Below are positions 1 to 6,957 of a stretch of 7,214 bases of DNA, piece after piece. Source of the DNA: an uncultured Porphyromonadaceae bacterium (GTDB lineage Bacteria > Bacteroidota > Bacteroidia > Bacteroidales > Muribaculaceae); assembly GCA_900555915.1 (NCBI GenBank), contig USNC01000066.1, forward strand, positions 1 through 7,214, read 5' to 3'. Position 1 is the stretch's first letter, and every line of letters starts with the position of its first letter. The notes below the pieces were generated by a model. That model made no database searches, was not told where the DNA came from, and saw only the letters and a list, made by a program, of their open reading frames with translations. The position numbers and the translations under genes were made by a program.

Positions 1-2
1 AC

Positions 3-38
3 TCTACAGAGACTGTAACTTTCAACCCGAATAAATAA
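3..38 (+). CDS. Possible C-terminal end of an upstream gene (rhamnulokinase?), partial
   Basis: From base 3 one frame reads S-T-E-T-V-T-F-N-P-N-K and then two stops in a row (TAATAA, 36-41). The other two forward frames stop at 16-18 and 32-34, so each could also be the tail of a gene. I favour this frame because a tail of the form T-x-T-F-x-P looks plausible for a Bacteroidales sugar kinase, and because the kinase gene lies just before the isomerase in the Bacteroides rhamnose operon. Eleven codons cannot prove identity, so this is inference from position. If right, the spacing to rhaA is 27 bp and no separate rhaA promoter is needed. Confidence 0.35.
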   Translation, partial: STETVTFNPNK

Positions 39-65
39 TAACTAACCATAAATCAACTTCACATT

Positions 66-1319
66 ATGAAAGAAGAACTGATCAACAAAGCCTATGAAGT
101 GGCCCGCGAGAGATATGCGGCCCTTGGCGTTGACACCGAAAAAGTGCTGCAGCAGATGCAGGATTTCCACCTCAGCATGCACTGCTGGCAGGCTGACGAC
201 GTAGCAGGTTTCGAACCTCACGAGGGCGGACTCACCGGCGGCATCCAGGTAAACGGCAACTATCCCGGAAAAGCACGCAACATCAACGAGCTGCGCGACG
301 ATATCCTCTATGCGATGAGCCTCATCCCGGGCAAACACCGCCTCAACCTTCACGAGATATATGGCGACTTCCAGGGCAAATACGTAGACCGCGACGAAGT
401 AACTCCAGAATATTTCCAGAGCTGGATCGAATGGGGTAAAGCCAACGACATCAAGCTTGACTTCAACTCAACATCTTTCTCTCACGCCAAGAGCGGCGAC
501 CTCTCCCTGTCGAACCCCGACAAGGGAATCCGCGACTTCTGGATCGAGCACTCGAAGCGCTGCCGCGCTATCTCGCAGGCTATCGGCGAGGCTCAGCAGG
601 ACCCCTGCATCATGAACACCTGGGTGCACGACGGAAGCAAGGATATCACCGTAAACCGCTACATGTACCGCGAACTTCTGAAGGACTCCCTCGACCAGAT
701 CTTCGAGCACAAATATGACTGGATGAAAGACTGCGTTGAATCGAAGGTGTTCGGTATCGGCCTCGAAAGCTACACTGTGGGCAGCAACGACTTCTACACT
801 GCCTACGCTTCGAAACGCGACATGATGATCACTCTCGACACAGGCCACTTCCACCCGACCGAGAGCGTGGCCGACAAGGTGAGCGCCATGCTTCTCTTCG
901 TGCCGGAACTCATGCTCCACGTATCGCGCCCGATCCGTTGGGACTCCGACCACGTGACTATCATGGACGACCCTACACGCGACCTCTTCAGCGAGATCGT
1001 ACGTGCCGGCGCCCTCAACCGCGTACACTACGGCCTCGACTACTTCGACGGCACCCTCAACCGTATCGGCGCTTATGTGATCGGCAGCCGCGCCGCTCAG
1101 AAATGTATGCTCCGCGCTCTTCTCGAGCCGATCAGCACTCTGCGCGACTATGAACTCGCCGACAAGAGATTCCAGCGTCTCGCCCTCCTCGAGGAGTGCA
1201 AGAACCTTCCCTGGAACGCTGTCTACGACATGTTCTGCCTCCGCAACGGTGTCCCCGTGGGCGAAAGCTTCATCAAGGATATCGAGAAATACGAGGCCGA
1301 CGTAACTTCCAAACGCTAA
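66..1319 (+). CDS. rhaA: L-rhamnose isomerase
   Basis: Cytoplasmic enzyme converting L-rhamnose to L-rhamnulose, the first step of rhamnose catabolism. At 417 aa it matches the family (about 419 aa in E. coli). The metal-binding set is complete: Glu234 (GLES), Asp258 and His261 (TLDTGHFHP), His285 (LMLHVS), Asp293 and Asp295 (RWDSD), and Asp325 (HYGLDYFD). These sit at or 9 residues before the E. coli positions 234, 267, 270, 294, 302, 304 and 334, so both metal sites should form. The start is the first ATG in frame and gives the expected N-terminus; the leader is AT-rich with no Shine-Dalgarno, as usual in Bacteroidetes. It is first of three rhamnose genes in the window, 72 bp before rhaT with a strong hairpin between. 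Bacteroides papers call this gene rhaI. Confidence 0.97.
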   Translation: MKEELINKAYEVARERYAALGVDTEKVLQQMQDFHLSMHCWQADDVAGFEPHEGGLTGGIQVNGNYPGKARNINELRDDILYAMSLIPGKHRLNLHEIYGDFQGKYVDRDEVTPEYFQSWIEWGKANDIKLDFNSTSFSHAKSGDLSLSNPDKGIRDFWIEHSKRCRAISQAIGEAQQDPCIMNTWVHDGSKDITVNRYMYRELLKDSLDQIFEHKYDWMKDCVESKVFGIGLESYTVGSNDFYTAYASKRDMMITLDTGHFHPTESVADKVSAMLLFVPELMLHVSRPIRWDSDHVTIMDDPTRDLFSEIVRAGALNRVHYGLDYFDGTLNRIGAYVIGSRAAQKCMLRALLEPISTLRDYELADKRFQRLALLEECKNLPWNAVYDMFCLRNGVPVGESFIKDIEKYEADVTSKR

Positions 1320-1340
1320 TATCAATCACTCGTTGTATGG

Positions 1341-1370
1341 GGCGAGGCATAGACCCCTCTATGCCTCGCC
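1341..1370 (+). promoter_or_regulatory. Perfect 13-bp hairpin between rhaA and rhaT
   Basis: GGCGAGGCATAGA (1341-1353) pairs without mismatch with TCTATGCCTCGCC (1358-1370) around a CCCC loop. It begins 21 bp after the rhaA stop and ends 21 bp before the rhaT start. Only three T residues follow, so it is a poor intrinsic terminator. Partial termination, or protection of the rhaA message from 3' exonucleases, would both give more isomerase than transporter. The inverted repeat is read directly; the role is inferred. Confidence 0.75.
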
Positions 1371-1391
1371 TTTCATGATAACATAATCGAA

Positions 1392-2420
1392 ATGCTATAC
1401 ATCGGATTACTAATCATCGCATTGGGTGCCTTCTTCCAGTCGAGCTGCTATGTGCCTATCAACAAGATCAAAGACTGGAGCTGGGAGTCATACTGGCTGG
1501 TGCAGGGAGTATTCGCATATTTCATCCTTCCGCTTCTCGGAGCCTTGCTTGCCATGCCCGGAGGCGAAAGCCTGATGGCGCTCTACAGCAATGCGCCGTC
1601 GTTCAATCTTTGGATGACCATACTATTCGGTATGCTCTGGGGTGTGGGCGGACTTACGTTCGGACTCTCCATGCGATATCTTGGCGTGGCTCTCGGACAG
1701 TCGATAGCGCTCGGCACATGCGCCGGACTCGGCACAATCATGGGGCCGATACTCATGTCGGTGTTCTTCCCCGACTCTGACGCGCTGTCACAGCTCACCG
1801 CTTCGGTGATAATAGGAGTGGTGGTGACTCTGCTCGGCATCAACATCATAGGCATAGCCGGCGCTATGAAATCAAAAGCGCTCACCGCCGAACAGAAACA
1901 GGCCGCTACGAAGGATTTCAATTTCGGCAAAGGAATACTCATTGCCCTGCTCTGCGGATTCATGAGCGGCTGCTTCAACGTGGGACTCGCTTTCGGCGCC
2001 GACATCTACGCCAACGGAACCGAACAGATGTATCAGACTCTTCCCGCCACTTTCCTCGTGACCATGGGCGGGTTTGTGACAAATGCCATCTACTGTCTGG
2101 TGCAGAACAGCAAGAACAAGACATGGGCTGACTACAGCAAGGGCAACGTATGGGGCAACAACCTTTTCTTCTGCATTCTCGCAGGCGCGCTCTGGTACAG
2201 CCAGTTCTTCGGACTCTCGCTCGGCAAAGGATTCCTTTCCGACTATCCGACGCTCATGACCCTCTCGTTCTGCATCCTCATGGCTCTCAACGTGGTCTTC
2301 TCCAATGTCTGGGGCATAATCCTGAAGGAATGGAAAGGATGTCCGCCGAAGACCATCGCGGTGCTCGTGGCTGGAATCGTGGTGCTCGTCATCTCCTGTT
2401 TCCTTCCGCAGCTTATCTAA
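1392..2420 (+). CDS. rhaT: L-rhamnose/H+ symporter RhaT
   Basis: Inner-membrane permease that imports L-rhamnose with protons; it belongs to the RhaT family of the drug/metabolite transporter superfamily. The 342 aa match the E. coli protein (344 aa). About ten hydrophobic segments can be read, roughly at residues 3-20, 36-56, 72-92, 96-125, 135-158, 179-201, 216-238, 256-276, 286-310 and 321-340. The only long polar loop is at about 159-178 in the middle, separating the two five-helix halves. The N-terminal GAFFQSSCYVPINK stretch and the glycine-rich helix near 96-118 (LGVALGQSIALGTCAGLGT) are typical of RhaT. It follows the hairpin after rhaA and is 39 bp before rhaD, so it is cotranscribed. 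It corresponds to rhaP in Bacteroides naming. Confidence 0.95.
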   Translation: MLYIGLLIIALGAFFQSSCYVPINKIKDWSWESYWLVQGVFAYFILPLLGALLAMPGGESLMALYSNAPSFNLWMTILFGMLWGVGGLTFGLSMRYLGVALGQSIALGTCAGLGTIMGPILMSVFFPDSDALSQLTASVIIGVVVTLLGINIIGIAGAMKSKALTAEQKQAATKDFNFGKGILIALLCGFMSGCFNVGLAFGADIYANGTEQMYQTLPATFLVTMGGFVTNAIYCLVQNSKNKTWADYSKGNVWGNNLFFCILAGALWYSQFFGLSLGKGFLSDYPTLMTLSFCILMALNVVFSNVWGIILKEWKGCPPKTIAVLVAGIVVLVISCFLPQLI

Positions 2421-2459
2421 CACGATTGCAATTTCCAACAAATAATAATATTCAAGACA

Positions 2460-3269
2460 ATGTCAGTATTAGACAATAACGCAGCTCTGAAGTATCAGGT
2501 GGAGCAGGTGGCCGAAGCTGCCGGATATCTCTGGAAAAAGGGATGGGCAGAGCGCAACGGCGGCAATATCACTGTTAACGTGACTGAACATATCACAGAC
2601 GAGATCAAGGCTATGCCGGCAATAGCCGGACCTTATCCTATCGGAACCACCCTTCCCAACCTGAAGGGATGCTGGTTCTACTGCAAGGGTACTCAGATGC
2701 GAATGCGTGACCTCGCAAGATGGCCTATGGACAACGGTTCCATAATCCGCATCTGCGACGACTGCGCAAGCTACGAGATTGTGGCCGACAAACCGGTGAA
2801 ACCAACTTCGGAACTCCCCTCGCACCTTGCGGTGCACAACTATCTCATCGGCAAGGGCTCCACCTACAAGGCAAGCCTCCACACGCATCCGATCGAACTC
2901 GTGGCCATGAGCCACAACCCGGAGTATCTCAAGAAAGACGTGCTCACCAAGATACTCTGGTCGATGATTCCCGAGACAAAGGCTTTCGCTCCGCGCGGTC
3001 TCGGCATTGTGCCGTATATGCTCCCCTCCTCCAACGAACTGGCCGACGCCACAATCAAGGCCATCGACGACAATTACGATGTGGTGATGTGGGAGAAACA
3101 CGGCGTTTTCGCTGTGGAAAACGACATCATGTCGGCTTTCGACCAGGTTGACGTGCTCAACAAAAGCGCGAACATCTACATGTGCGCCCGCAACATGGGA
3201 TTCGTACCCACCGGAATGTCGGACGCGCAGATGACAGAGATCTCCACTGTGTTCAACCTCCCGAAGTGA
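2460..3269 (+). CDS. rhaD: Rhamnulose-1-phosphate aldolase
   Basis: Zinc-dependent class II aldolase of the RhaD/AraD/FucA fold. It cleaves L-rhamnulose-1-phosphate to dihydroxyacetone phosphate and L-lactaldehyde in the cytoplasm. At 269 aa it is close to the E. coli enzyme (274 aa). Visible active-site residues are Glu118 in PTSELPSH (catalytic acid/base), His141 and His143 in SLHTHP (zinc), and His214 in WEKHGVF (third zinc ligand); the phosphate-binding N-G-G-N segment is at 33-36. The start gives the expected N-terminus. It is the last gene of the rhamnose unit in the window, since an intrinsic terminator begins 42 bp after the stop. In Bacteroides this gene is called rhaA, which invites confusion with the isomerase. 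Confidence 0.96.
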   Translation: MSVLDNNAALKYQVEQVAEAAGYLWKKGWAERNGGNITVNVTEHITDEIKAMPAIAGPYPIGTTLPNLKGCWFYCKGTQMRMRDLARWPMDNGSIIRICDDCASYEIVADKPVKPTSELPSHLAVHNYLIGKGSTYKASLHTHPIELVAMSHNPEYLKKDVLTKILWSMIPETKAFAPRGLGIVPYMLPSSNELADATIKAIDDNYDVVMWEKHGVFAVENDIMSAFDQVDVLNKSANIYMCARNMGFVPTGMSDAQMTEISTVFNLPK

Positions 3270-3311
3270 CACGCCGATACTCAGGCTATTACTTATACAT
3301 TACTCAAAACC

Positions 3312-3342
3312 GGGATACACGCTTGTGTATCCCATTTTTTTT
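3312..3342 (+). terminator. Intrinsic terminator of the rhamnose operon
   Basis: GGGATACAC (3312-3320) pairs perfectly with GTGTATCCC (3325-3333) around a GCTT loop, followed by A and eight T residues (3335-3342). This is a standard Rho-independent terminator 42 bp after rhaD. It implies that the two + strand genes further right belong to a different transcription unit. Confidence 0.92.
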
Positions 3343-3354
3343 GACTAATTTTGC
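3323..3354 (+). promoter_or_regulatory. Bacteroidetes-type promoter of the DUF1460-like/HAD unit
   Basis: TAATTTTGC (3346-3354) fits the Bacteroidetes primary-sigma -7 consensus TAnnTTTG. A TTG at 3323-3325 lies 20 nt upstream, a fitting distance for the -33 element, although it is inside the terminator hairpin. Transcription would start near 3360, giving a 5' leader of about 20 nt before the ATG at 3378. The -7 match is strong; the -33 assignment is tentative. Confidence 0.65.
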
Positions 3355-3377
3355 AATGAGAGAAACAGAACACAATC

Positions 3378-4256
3378 ATGAAGAATATCCGCAACTACAT
3401 ACTGATATCAATCCTTGCGTTCATGCCCGGACTTGCCGGGGCTTATGACAATGCAGCGTTCCACTGCGACTCCGACACTACGGTCATCAACCGCATGCTG
3501 GCTGATCCGCAACTCGCCGGCATGAGCAAGAACAAACAACTCGCCCACTTCGCAAAGCAGCTCGTTGGCGCCCAGTCAAATGTGCGCGACGAGATACTCC
3601 GCAGCGACTCGGTCAGATACACCATCGACATACATACGTTCAACCCACTGAGCCTTATTTCCACATGTGTGGCCCTTGTGAAAGCATATGAGACATCGTC
3701 CAAACCCAACTGGAGAGATTTCGCCGACAAGTATGAAGACGTGATGTATAAAAACGGTAAAGCCTCGGATTTCGTGTCGCGTTTCCTCTATGCTTCAGAC
3801 TGGATCGCCGACAATATCTTCAGGGGCAACGTGGCCGACGCCACCCAGATAATGGAAGGGCTCAACATCAGAAAGAAAGAAAAATCCATCGACTACATAT
3901 CCCGCCACAAAGACTCTTTCAAGGCCTTTGCCAACCAGGCAAACCTCGACCGCATCAAGATGCTCGAGATGGGATTCCGCAACCACCAGATAATCTACAT
4001 CACCAACGGAGACCTGACAAACACATCGCGCTACAAACGCCTGGCCCAGGACGGCGACATTGTGTTCCTGCTCGCCCCAGACTATAATCTCGACTGCCGG
4101 GAGATGGGAATCCTTTACCATGACGGTGACAATCTGATGATGATACAGGTGTCTCCGGAAGAAGACAAAGTGGTGGCCGAGTCCCTGCCCTTCGACCGCT
4201 TTGTGAAGCGCAACATCAAGCGCATACAGGGTGCCCGAATCATACGCATCAAATGA
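3378..4256 (+). CDS. Secreted DUF1460-like (NlpC/P60-fold) protein, probably catalytically impaired
   Basis: 292 aa with a signal peptide: a basic start, a hydrophobic stretch at about 8-20 and an AGA cleavage site near residue 22, so it should act outside the inner membrane. The rest resembles DUF1460, a Bacteroidetes-rich family related to NlpC/P60 cysteine peptidases and annotated as N-acetylmuramoyl-L-alanine amidase-like. Matching segments are Cys97 in STCVALVKA (nucleophile position), SRFLYASDWIADN at 134-146 followed by G-N-V-A-D-A-T, and GDIVFLLAP-x5-DC at 226-240. Where the family normally has L-D-x-S-H-V-G-I with the catalytic His, this protein reads LDCREMGI (238-245), which puts Glu242 in the His position. 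It may therefore bind cell-wall peptides without cutting them. It has its own promoter and overlaps the HAD gene by 4 bp. The family call is from remembered motifs; the precise role is unknown. Confidence 0.7.
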   Translation: MKNIRNYILISILAFMPGLAGAYDNAAFHCDSDTTVINRMLADPQLAGMSKNKQLAHFAKQLVGAQSNVRDEILRSDSVRYTIDIHTFNPLSLISTCVALVKAYETSSKPNWRDFADKYEDVMYKNGKASDFVSRFLYASDWIADNIFRGNVADATQIMEGLNIRKKEKSIDYISRHKDSFKAFANQANLDRIKMLEMGFRNHQIIYITNGDLTNTSRYKRLAQDGDIVFLLAPDYNLDCREMGILYHDGDNLMMIQVSPEEDKVVAESLPFDRFVKRNIKRIQGARIIRIK

Positions 4257-4882
4257 TGAGGACAGTCGTGGCGTTTGATCTTGACGACACTCTCGTGGCG
4301 GAGGCACAGTTCGTCAGAAGCGGAATACGGCACATCGCGGGATGGCTCGCCGAAAGATTCCCGCGACTGAATCCCGTGCTGACTGTGACCTGCATGGAAG
4401 CGGCGGTGACGACGCGGCGCAACCACTACAGCGCGCTGGAGTCGCTGATTGCAAGAACCGGACTGACAGGAGAGATCGACATGAGAATGGTGGTGGCTGA
4501 ATTCCGCAGTCATATGCCGGACCCAGAGATCTACCATATGCCCCCTTCCACCGCGGGCCTGCTCGCAAGGCTGAAAGACCGTGGAGCCACGCTGGCTCTC
4601 ATCACCGACGGACGAAGCATGACGCAACGCAACAAGATCAGGGCCGCGGGAATAGACCGGTATATCGACGATTCCTGCATCCTGATATCGGAGGAAACAG
4701 GACATGACAAAAAAGATCCCGACAATTTCACTGCATTGATGCGGAAATTTGACGGGAACTTTGATTTTCACTATGTAGCGGACAATCCGGAAAAAGATTT
4801 CATCCATCCCCCTCGCTTAGGATGGACCACTCATCTTGTGCACCCTTTTCCTCTGGCCGTGCATCAGGGTATGCCGAGATAA
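4253..4882 (+). CDS. HAD-family hydrolase (phosphatase-like, subfamily I)
   Basis: 209 aa, cytoplasmic. All four HAD motifs are present: motif I FDLDDT (nucleophile Asp9, acid/base Asp11), motif II LITDGRS (Thr118), motif III with Lys153/Lys154 in the SEETGHDKKDPDNF stretch, and motif IV VADNPEKDF (Asp177, Asp182). A helical cap-like insert lies at about 18-100 between motifs I and II. This set supports an Mg-dependent phosphatase, but the substrate cannot be read from sequence; phosphoglycolate phosphatase-like or YjjG-like would be reasonable generic labels. Its ATG overlaps the TGA of the preceding gene (ATGA), and a second in-frame ATG follows at once, so the protein may start at either Met. 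The overlap implies translational coupling. The 3' end overlaps convergent queE by 19 bp. Confidence 0.85.
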   Translation: MMRTVVAFDLDDTLVAEAQFVRSGIRHIAGWLAERFPRLNPVLTVTCMEAAVTTRRNHYSALESLIARTGLTGEIDMRMVVAEFRSHMPDPEIYHMPPSTAGLLARLKDRGATLALITDGRSMTQRNKIRAAGIDRYIDDSCILISEETGHDKKDPDNFTALMRKFDGNFDFHYVADNPEKDFIHPPRLGWTTHLVHPFPLAVHQGMPR

Positions 4883-5466
4883 CGATGGGTCTGGAGGCTC
4901 AAAGTCCAGCGCGGATCTTCAAGCACTCGCCTCACTGTGCGCAACTCATTGCTCTTGCGCCTTGTCTTGTCGGATACATAACATGGCTGCAGATACATAA
5001 GCGTTGACTCCGTGCGGCACGGAAGCCGGAAATACGCCTCGAGATCCTGACCTACATCGACGACCTTGATCTCGTCGGCCCTCTCAACCCTAACCTCAGG
5101 ATTGCCCTCCATATCCTCAATCCCTGTCTTTGGAGAGACTGTGACCCAGTCGATGCCTTTGGGCAACGGATTCGTGCCGTTGGTCTCAATGGCTATTTTC
5201 TTTCCGGTGGCATGCTTGATAAGGCTTATGAAGTCTTCATCGATCCATAACGACGGCTCGCCGCCAGTCAGAACCACCCAGTCTGCCTTGTAGAGATTTA
5301 TGGCTCGGATTATGTCGGTGTCGTTCATCGGCGTGCCTTCGTTATGGCGGGTGTCGCAGAACGGACACTGAAGATTGCATCCGGAAAACCGGATGAACAC
5401 CGACGGGTATCCGGTGTGGTGCCCCTCTCCCTGCAGAGAATAGAATATTTCGTTGATTTTCTTCAT
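4864..5466 (-). CDS. queE: 7-carboxy-7-deazaguanine synthase QueE
   Basis: Radical SAM enzyme that contracts the ring of 6-carboxy-5,6,7,8-tetrahydropterin to 7-carboxy-7-deazaguanine. 200 aa. The N-terminus INEIFYSLQGEG-x-H-x-G-x-P-S is typical of QueE. The cluster motif is C-x3-C-x2-C at Cys30, Cys34 and Cys37 (GCNLQCPFCDT), followed by the SAM-contacting TGGEPS (67-72). LQPC (159-162) and the C-terminal SLQTHRYLGIP are also family features. It is last in the que unit, 6 bp after queD. Unusually for this window it has a clear Shine-Dalgarno: TTAGGAGACAATG places AGGAG just before the ATG, overlapping the queD stop, which suggests re-initiation or coupling. No terminator is visible before the convergent HAD gene. 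Confidence 0.95.
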   Translation of the reverse strand: MKKINEIFYSLQGEGHHTGYPSVFIRFSGCNLQCPFCDTRHNEGTPMNDTDIIRAINLYKADWVVLTGGEPSLWIDEDFISLIKHATGKKIAIETNGTNPLPKGIDWVTVSPKTGIEDMEGNPEVRVERADEIKVVDVGQDLEAYFRLPCRTESTLMYLQPCYVSDKTRRKSNELRTVRRVLEDPRWTLSLQTHRYLGIP

Positions 5467-5472
5467 TGTCTC

Positions 5473-5805
5473 CTAATCTTCTTCGTAGACGGCGGTGTTT
5501 CCTTCCGACTCCTGAACCTCGCAGCGGAAGCACTGCGGGATCGAATCCACAATCCAGCGAGCTATGTTCTCGGCTGTGGGATTGAACGGGAGCGCATCGT
5601 TGAGAACTGCATGGTCGAGCCTGCCGGCGATCAATTCCTTTATGGATGTGAAATCAGCCACCATTCCTGCTTCATTGAGTTCTCTTGCCCTGCACTCTAC
5701 AGTGATGATCCAATTATGTCCATGAAGATTGCAGCATTTGCTCTCGTATGGAAGATCAAGCCTGTGTGCGGCAGAGATCTCAAGTCTTTTCCTAACGTAA
5801 TACAT
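5473..5805 (-). CDS. queD: 6-carboxy-5,6,7,8-tetrahydropterin synthase QueD
   Basis: Converts 7,8-dihydroneopterin triphosphate to 6-carboxytetrahydropterin, the first committed step of 7-deazaguanine synthesis. 110 aa, a normal short member of the PTPS/QueD T-fold family. Zinc ligands are His14 (SAAHRL), His28 and His30 (LHGHNW). Cys24, four residues before His28, fits the catalytic Cys (E. coli Cys27). His65 in LDHAVLND supplies the catalytic Asp/His region, and PTAEN (77-81) and ESEGN (99-103) close the site. The combination of Cys-x3-HGH with PTAEN favours QueD over eukaryotic-type PTPS. It lies 27 bp after queC and 6 bp before queE in one operon. Confidence 0.94.
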   Translation of the reverse strand: MYYVRKRLEISAAHRLDLPYESKCCNLHGHNWIITVECRARELNEAGMVADFTSIKELIAGRLDHAVLNDALPFNPTAENIARWIVDSIPQCFRCEVQESEGNTAVYEED

Positions 5806-5832
5806 GATAAAGAATTCTATTATATGAAGGCG

Positions 5833-6480
5833 TCAGCACTGATCGCCGAGGTCTATTCCCGCATCGCGAAGCGCCTCGATGCGCTCGACGCAGGTGCCGC
5901 ATTTACCACAGTGCCTCTCCCCTCCCTTATAGCATGAGTAAGTGAGGTTATAGTCCACGCCTATGCGCTTGCCGATTCTGGCGATGTCGCTTTTCGTGAT
6001 GTTGGTGTAAGGCGCGTCTATCATGATGCCGTCGTAGGTGCCTTCCTCTATCGCCTTGCCCATGGCATCGACAAAGCCGGGGCGGCAATCCGGATAGATG
6101 GCATGGTCGCCGCTATGATTGGCGAGCATCACCTTTTTCAAGCCGCGGCTCTCGGCCAGTCCGGCTGCTATGGCGAGCATTATCCCGTTGCGGAACGGCA
6201 CCACCGTAGACTTCATGTTCTCATCGGTGTAATGCCCTTCCGGAATGTCCTCACCCCCTACGAGAAGCGACGACTTGAAGTATTTACCCATGAAATCCAG
6301 TGGAATTACGATATGCTCCACTCCAAGAATCTCACAGTTTCTGCGGGCACATTCTATCTCCCTCGCATTATGACGCGAACCATAGTCGAATGTCAGTGCC
6401 AGGGCAATGCTGTCCTTGCGGTCCCATAGCAGAGTGGTGGAATCCATGCCTCCGCTCAATACTATCAATGAATCTTTCAT
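5833..6480 (-). CDS. queC: 7-cyano-7-deazaguanine (preQ0) synthase QueC
   Basis: ATP-dependent ligase converting 7-carboxy-7-deazaguanine plus ammonia to preQ0. With the start chosen here it has 215 aa, normal for the family. The PP-loop SGGMDS sits at 9-14. Four zinc cysteines close the protein, in SCYKGGERHCGKCGTC (Cys183, 191, 194 and 197). FDYGSRH, VPFRNG and NHSGDHAIYPDCRPGF are QueC signatures. I start at the ATG at 6480, which gives MKDSLIVLSGG. An in-frame TTG at 6489 would add three residues but is less likely. The gene begins 12 bp after the queF stop and is cotranscribed with it. Confidence 0.95.
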   Translation of the reverse strand: MKDSLIVLSGGMDSTTLLWDRKDSIALALTFDYGSRHNAREIECARRNCEILGVEHIVIPLDFMGKYFKSSLLVGGEDIPEGHYTDENMKSTVVPFRNGIMLAIAAGLAESRGLKKVMLANHSGDHAIYPDCRPGFVDAMGKAIEEGTYDGIMIDAPYTNITKSDIARIGKRIGVDYNLTYSCYKGGERHCGKCGTCVERIEALRDAGIDLGDQC

Positions 6481-6492
6481 ATCATCCAACTT

Positions 6493-6957
6493 TTAAAACT
6501 GAAGTTCCGCCTCGCGGCGTGCTTTCGCAAGTGACACATGTTCGGAATCTCCCCAGTTTGCAAAGGGATGTATGGAGATGCCGCCACGCGGCATGAAGAG
6601 CCCTTTTACCTCGATATAGCGGGGATCCATCAGCGCACGGAGGTCTTTCATGATGATGTTGACGCAGTCTTCATGGAAATCGCCATGGTTGCGGAATGAA
6701 AAGAGATAGAGTTTCAGACTCTTGCTCTCCACCATGCGTTCGCGCGGAATGTATGAAATCTTTATGTGTCCGAAATCCGGCTGGCCTGTCTTCGGACACA
6801 GTGTGGTGAACTCGGGGCAATCAAGACGCACCACGTATTCATTTTCAGGATGCTTGTTTTCAAACGTCTCAAGCAACTGAGGTGCATAGTCGGTGGGATA
6901 TTTCGTACCCTGGTTGCCCAGCAAGGTCACTCCCTCCAGTTCTTTTTCGCTTCTCAT
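6493..6957 (-). CDS. queF: NADPH-dependent preQ0 reductase QueF
   Basis: Reduces the nitrile of preQ0 to the amine preQ1 using NADPH; the short, unimodular YkvM-type form of the T-fold family. With this start it has 154 aa (B. subtilis QueF is 165). The catalytic Cys54 is in [12 protein letters not shown] with Asp61 in the same segment, and the QueF motif ESKSLKLY begins at Glu77. [11 protein letters not shown] and PRGGISI follow as in other members. I chose the ATG at 6957 because homologues begin near [13 protein letters not shown]. An ATG at 6969 would add four residues. A third in-frame ATG at 7008 would add an unconserved Cys/Arg-rich stretch ([11 protein letters not shown]) that I regard as leader. 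First gene of queF-C-D-E. Confidence 0.93.
   Translation of the reverse strand: MRSEKELEGVTLLGNQGTKYPTDYAPQLLETFENKHPENEYVVRLDCPEFTTLCPKTGQPDFGHIKISYIPRERMVESKSLKLYLFSFRNHGDFHEDCVNIIMKDLRALMDPRYIEVKGLFMPRGGISIHPFANWGDSEHVSLAKARREAELQF

Noticed and set aside
468..1325. 285-codon open frame on the - strand opposite rhaA
   Set aside because: It lies almost fully inside rhaA, has no recognisable motif, and is rich in Val/Ala/His/Glu as expected from reading GC-rich codons backwards.
2469..3272. Full-length 267-codon antisense frame opposite rhaD
   Set aside because: The length is striking but rhaD has all its active-site residues. Avoidance of TTA, CTA and TCA codons in the sense frame is enough to leave the antisense frame open.
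4115..4807. 230-codon - strand frame opposite the HAD gene
   Set aside because: The + strand carries all four HAD motifs in one intact frame; the antisense product has no family features.
4804..4825. CCATCC/GGATGG stem as a terminator for queE
   Set aside because: Six base pairs, a 10-nt loop and no T-tract; it also lies in the HAD coding sequence.
5344..5937. 197-codon + strand frame across queC, queD and queE
   Set aside because: It crosses three well-identified genes on the other strand and shows no domain of its own.
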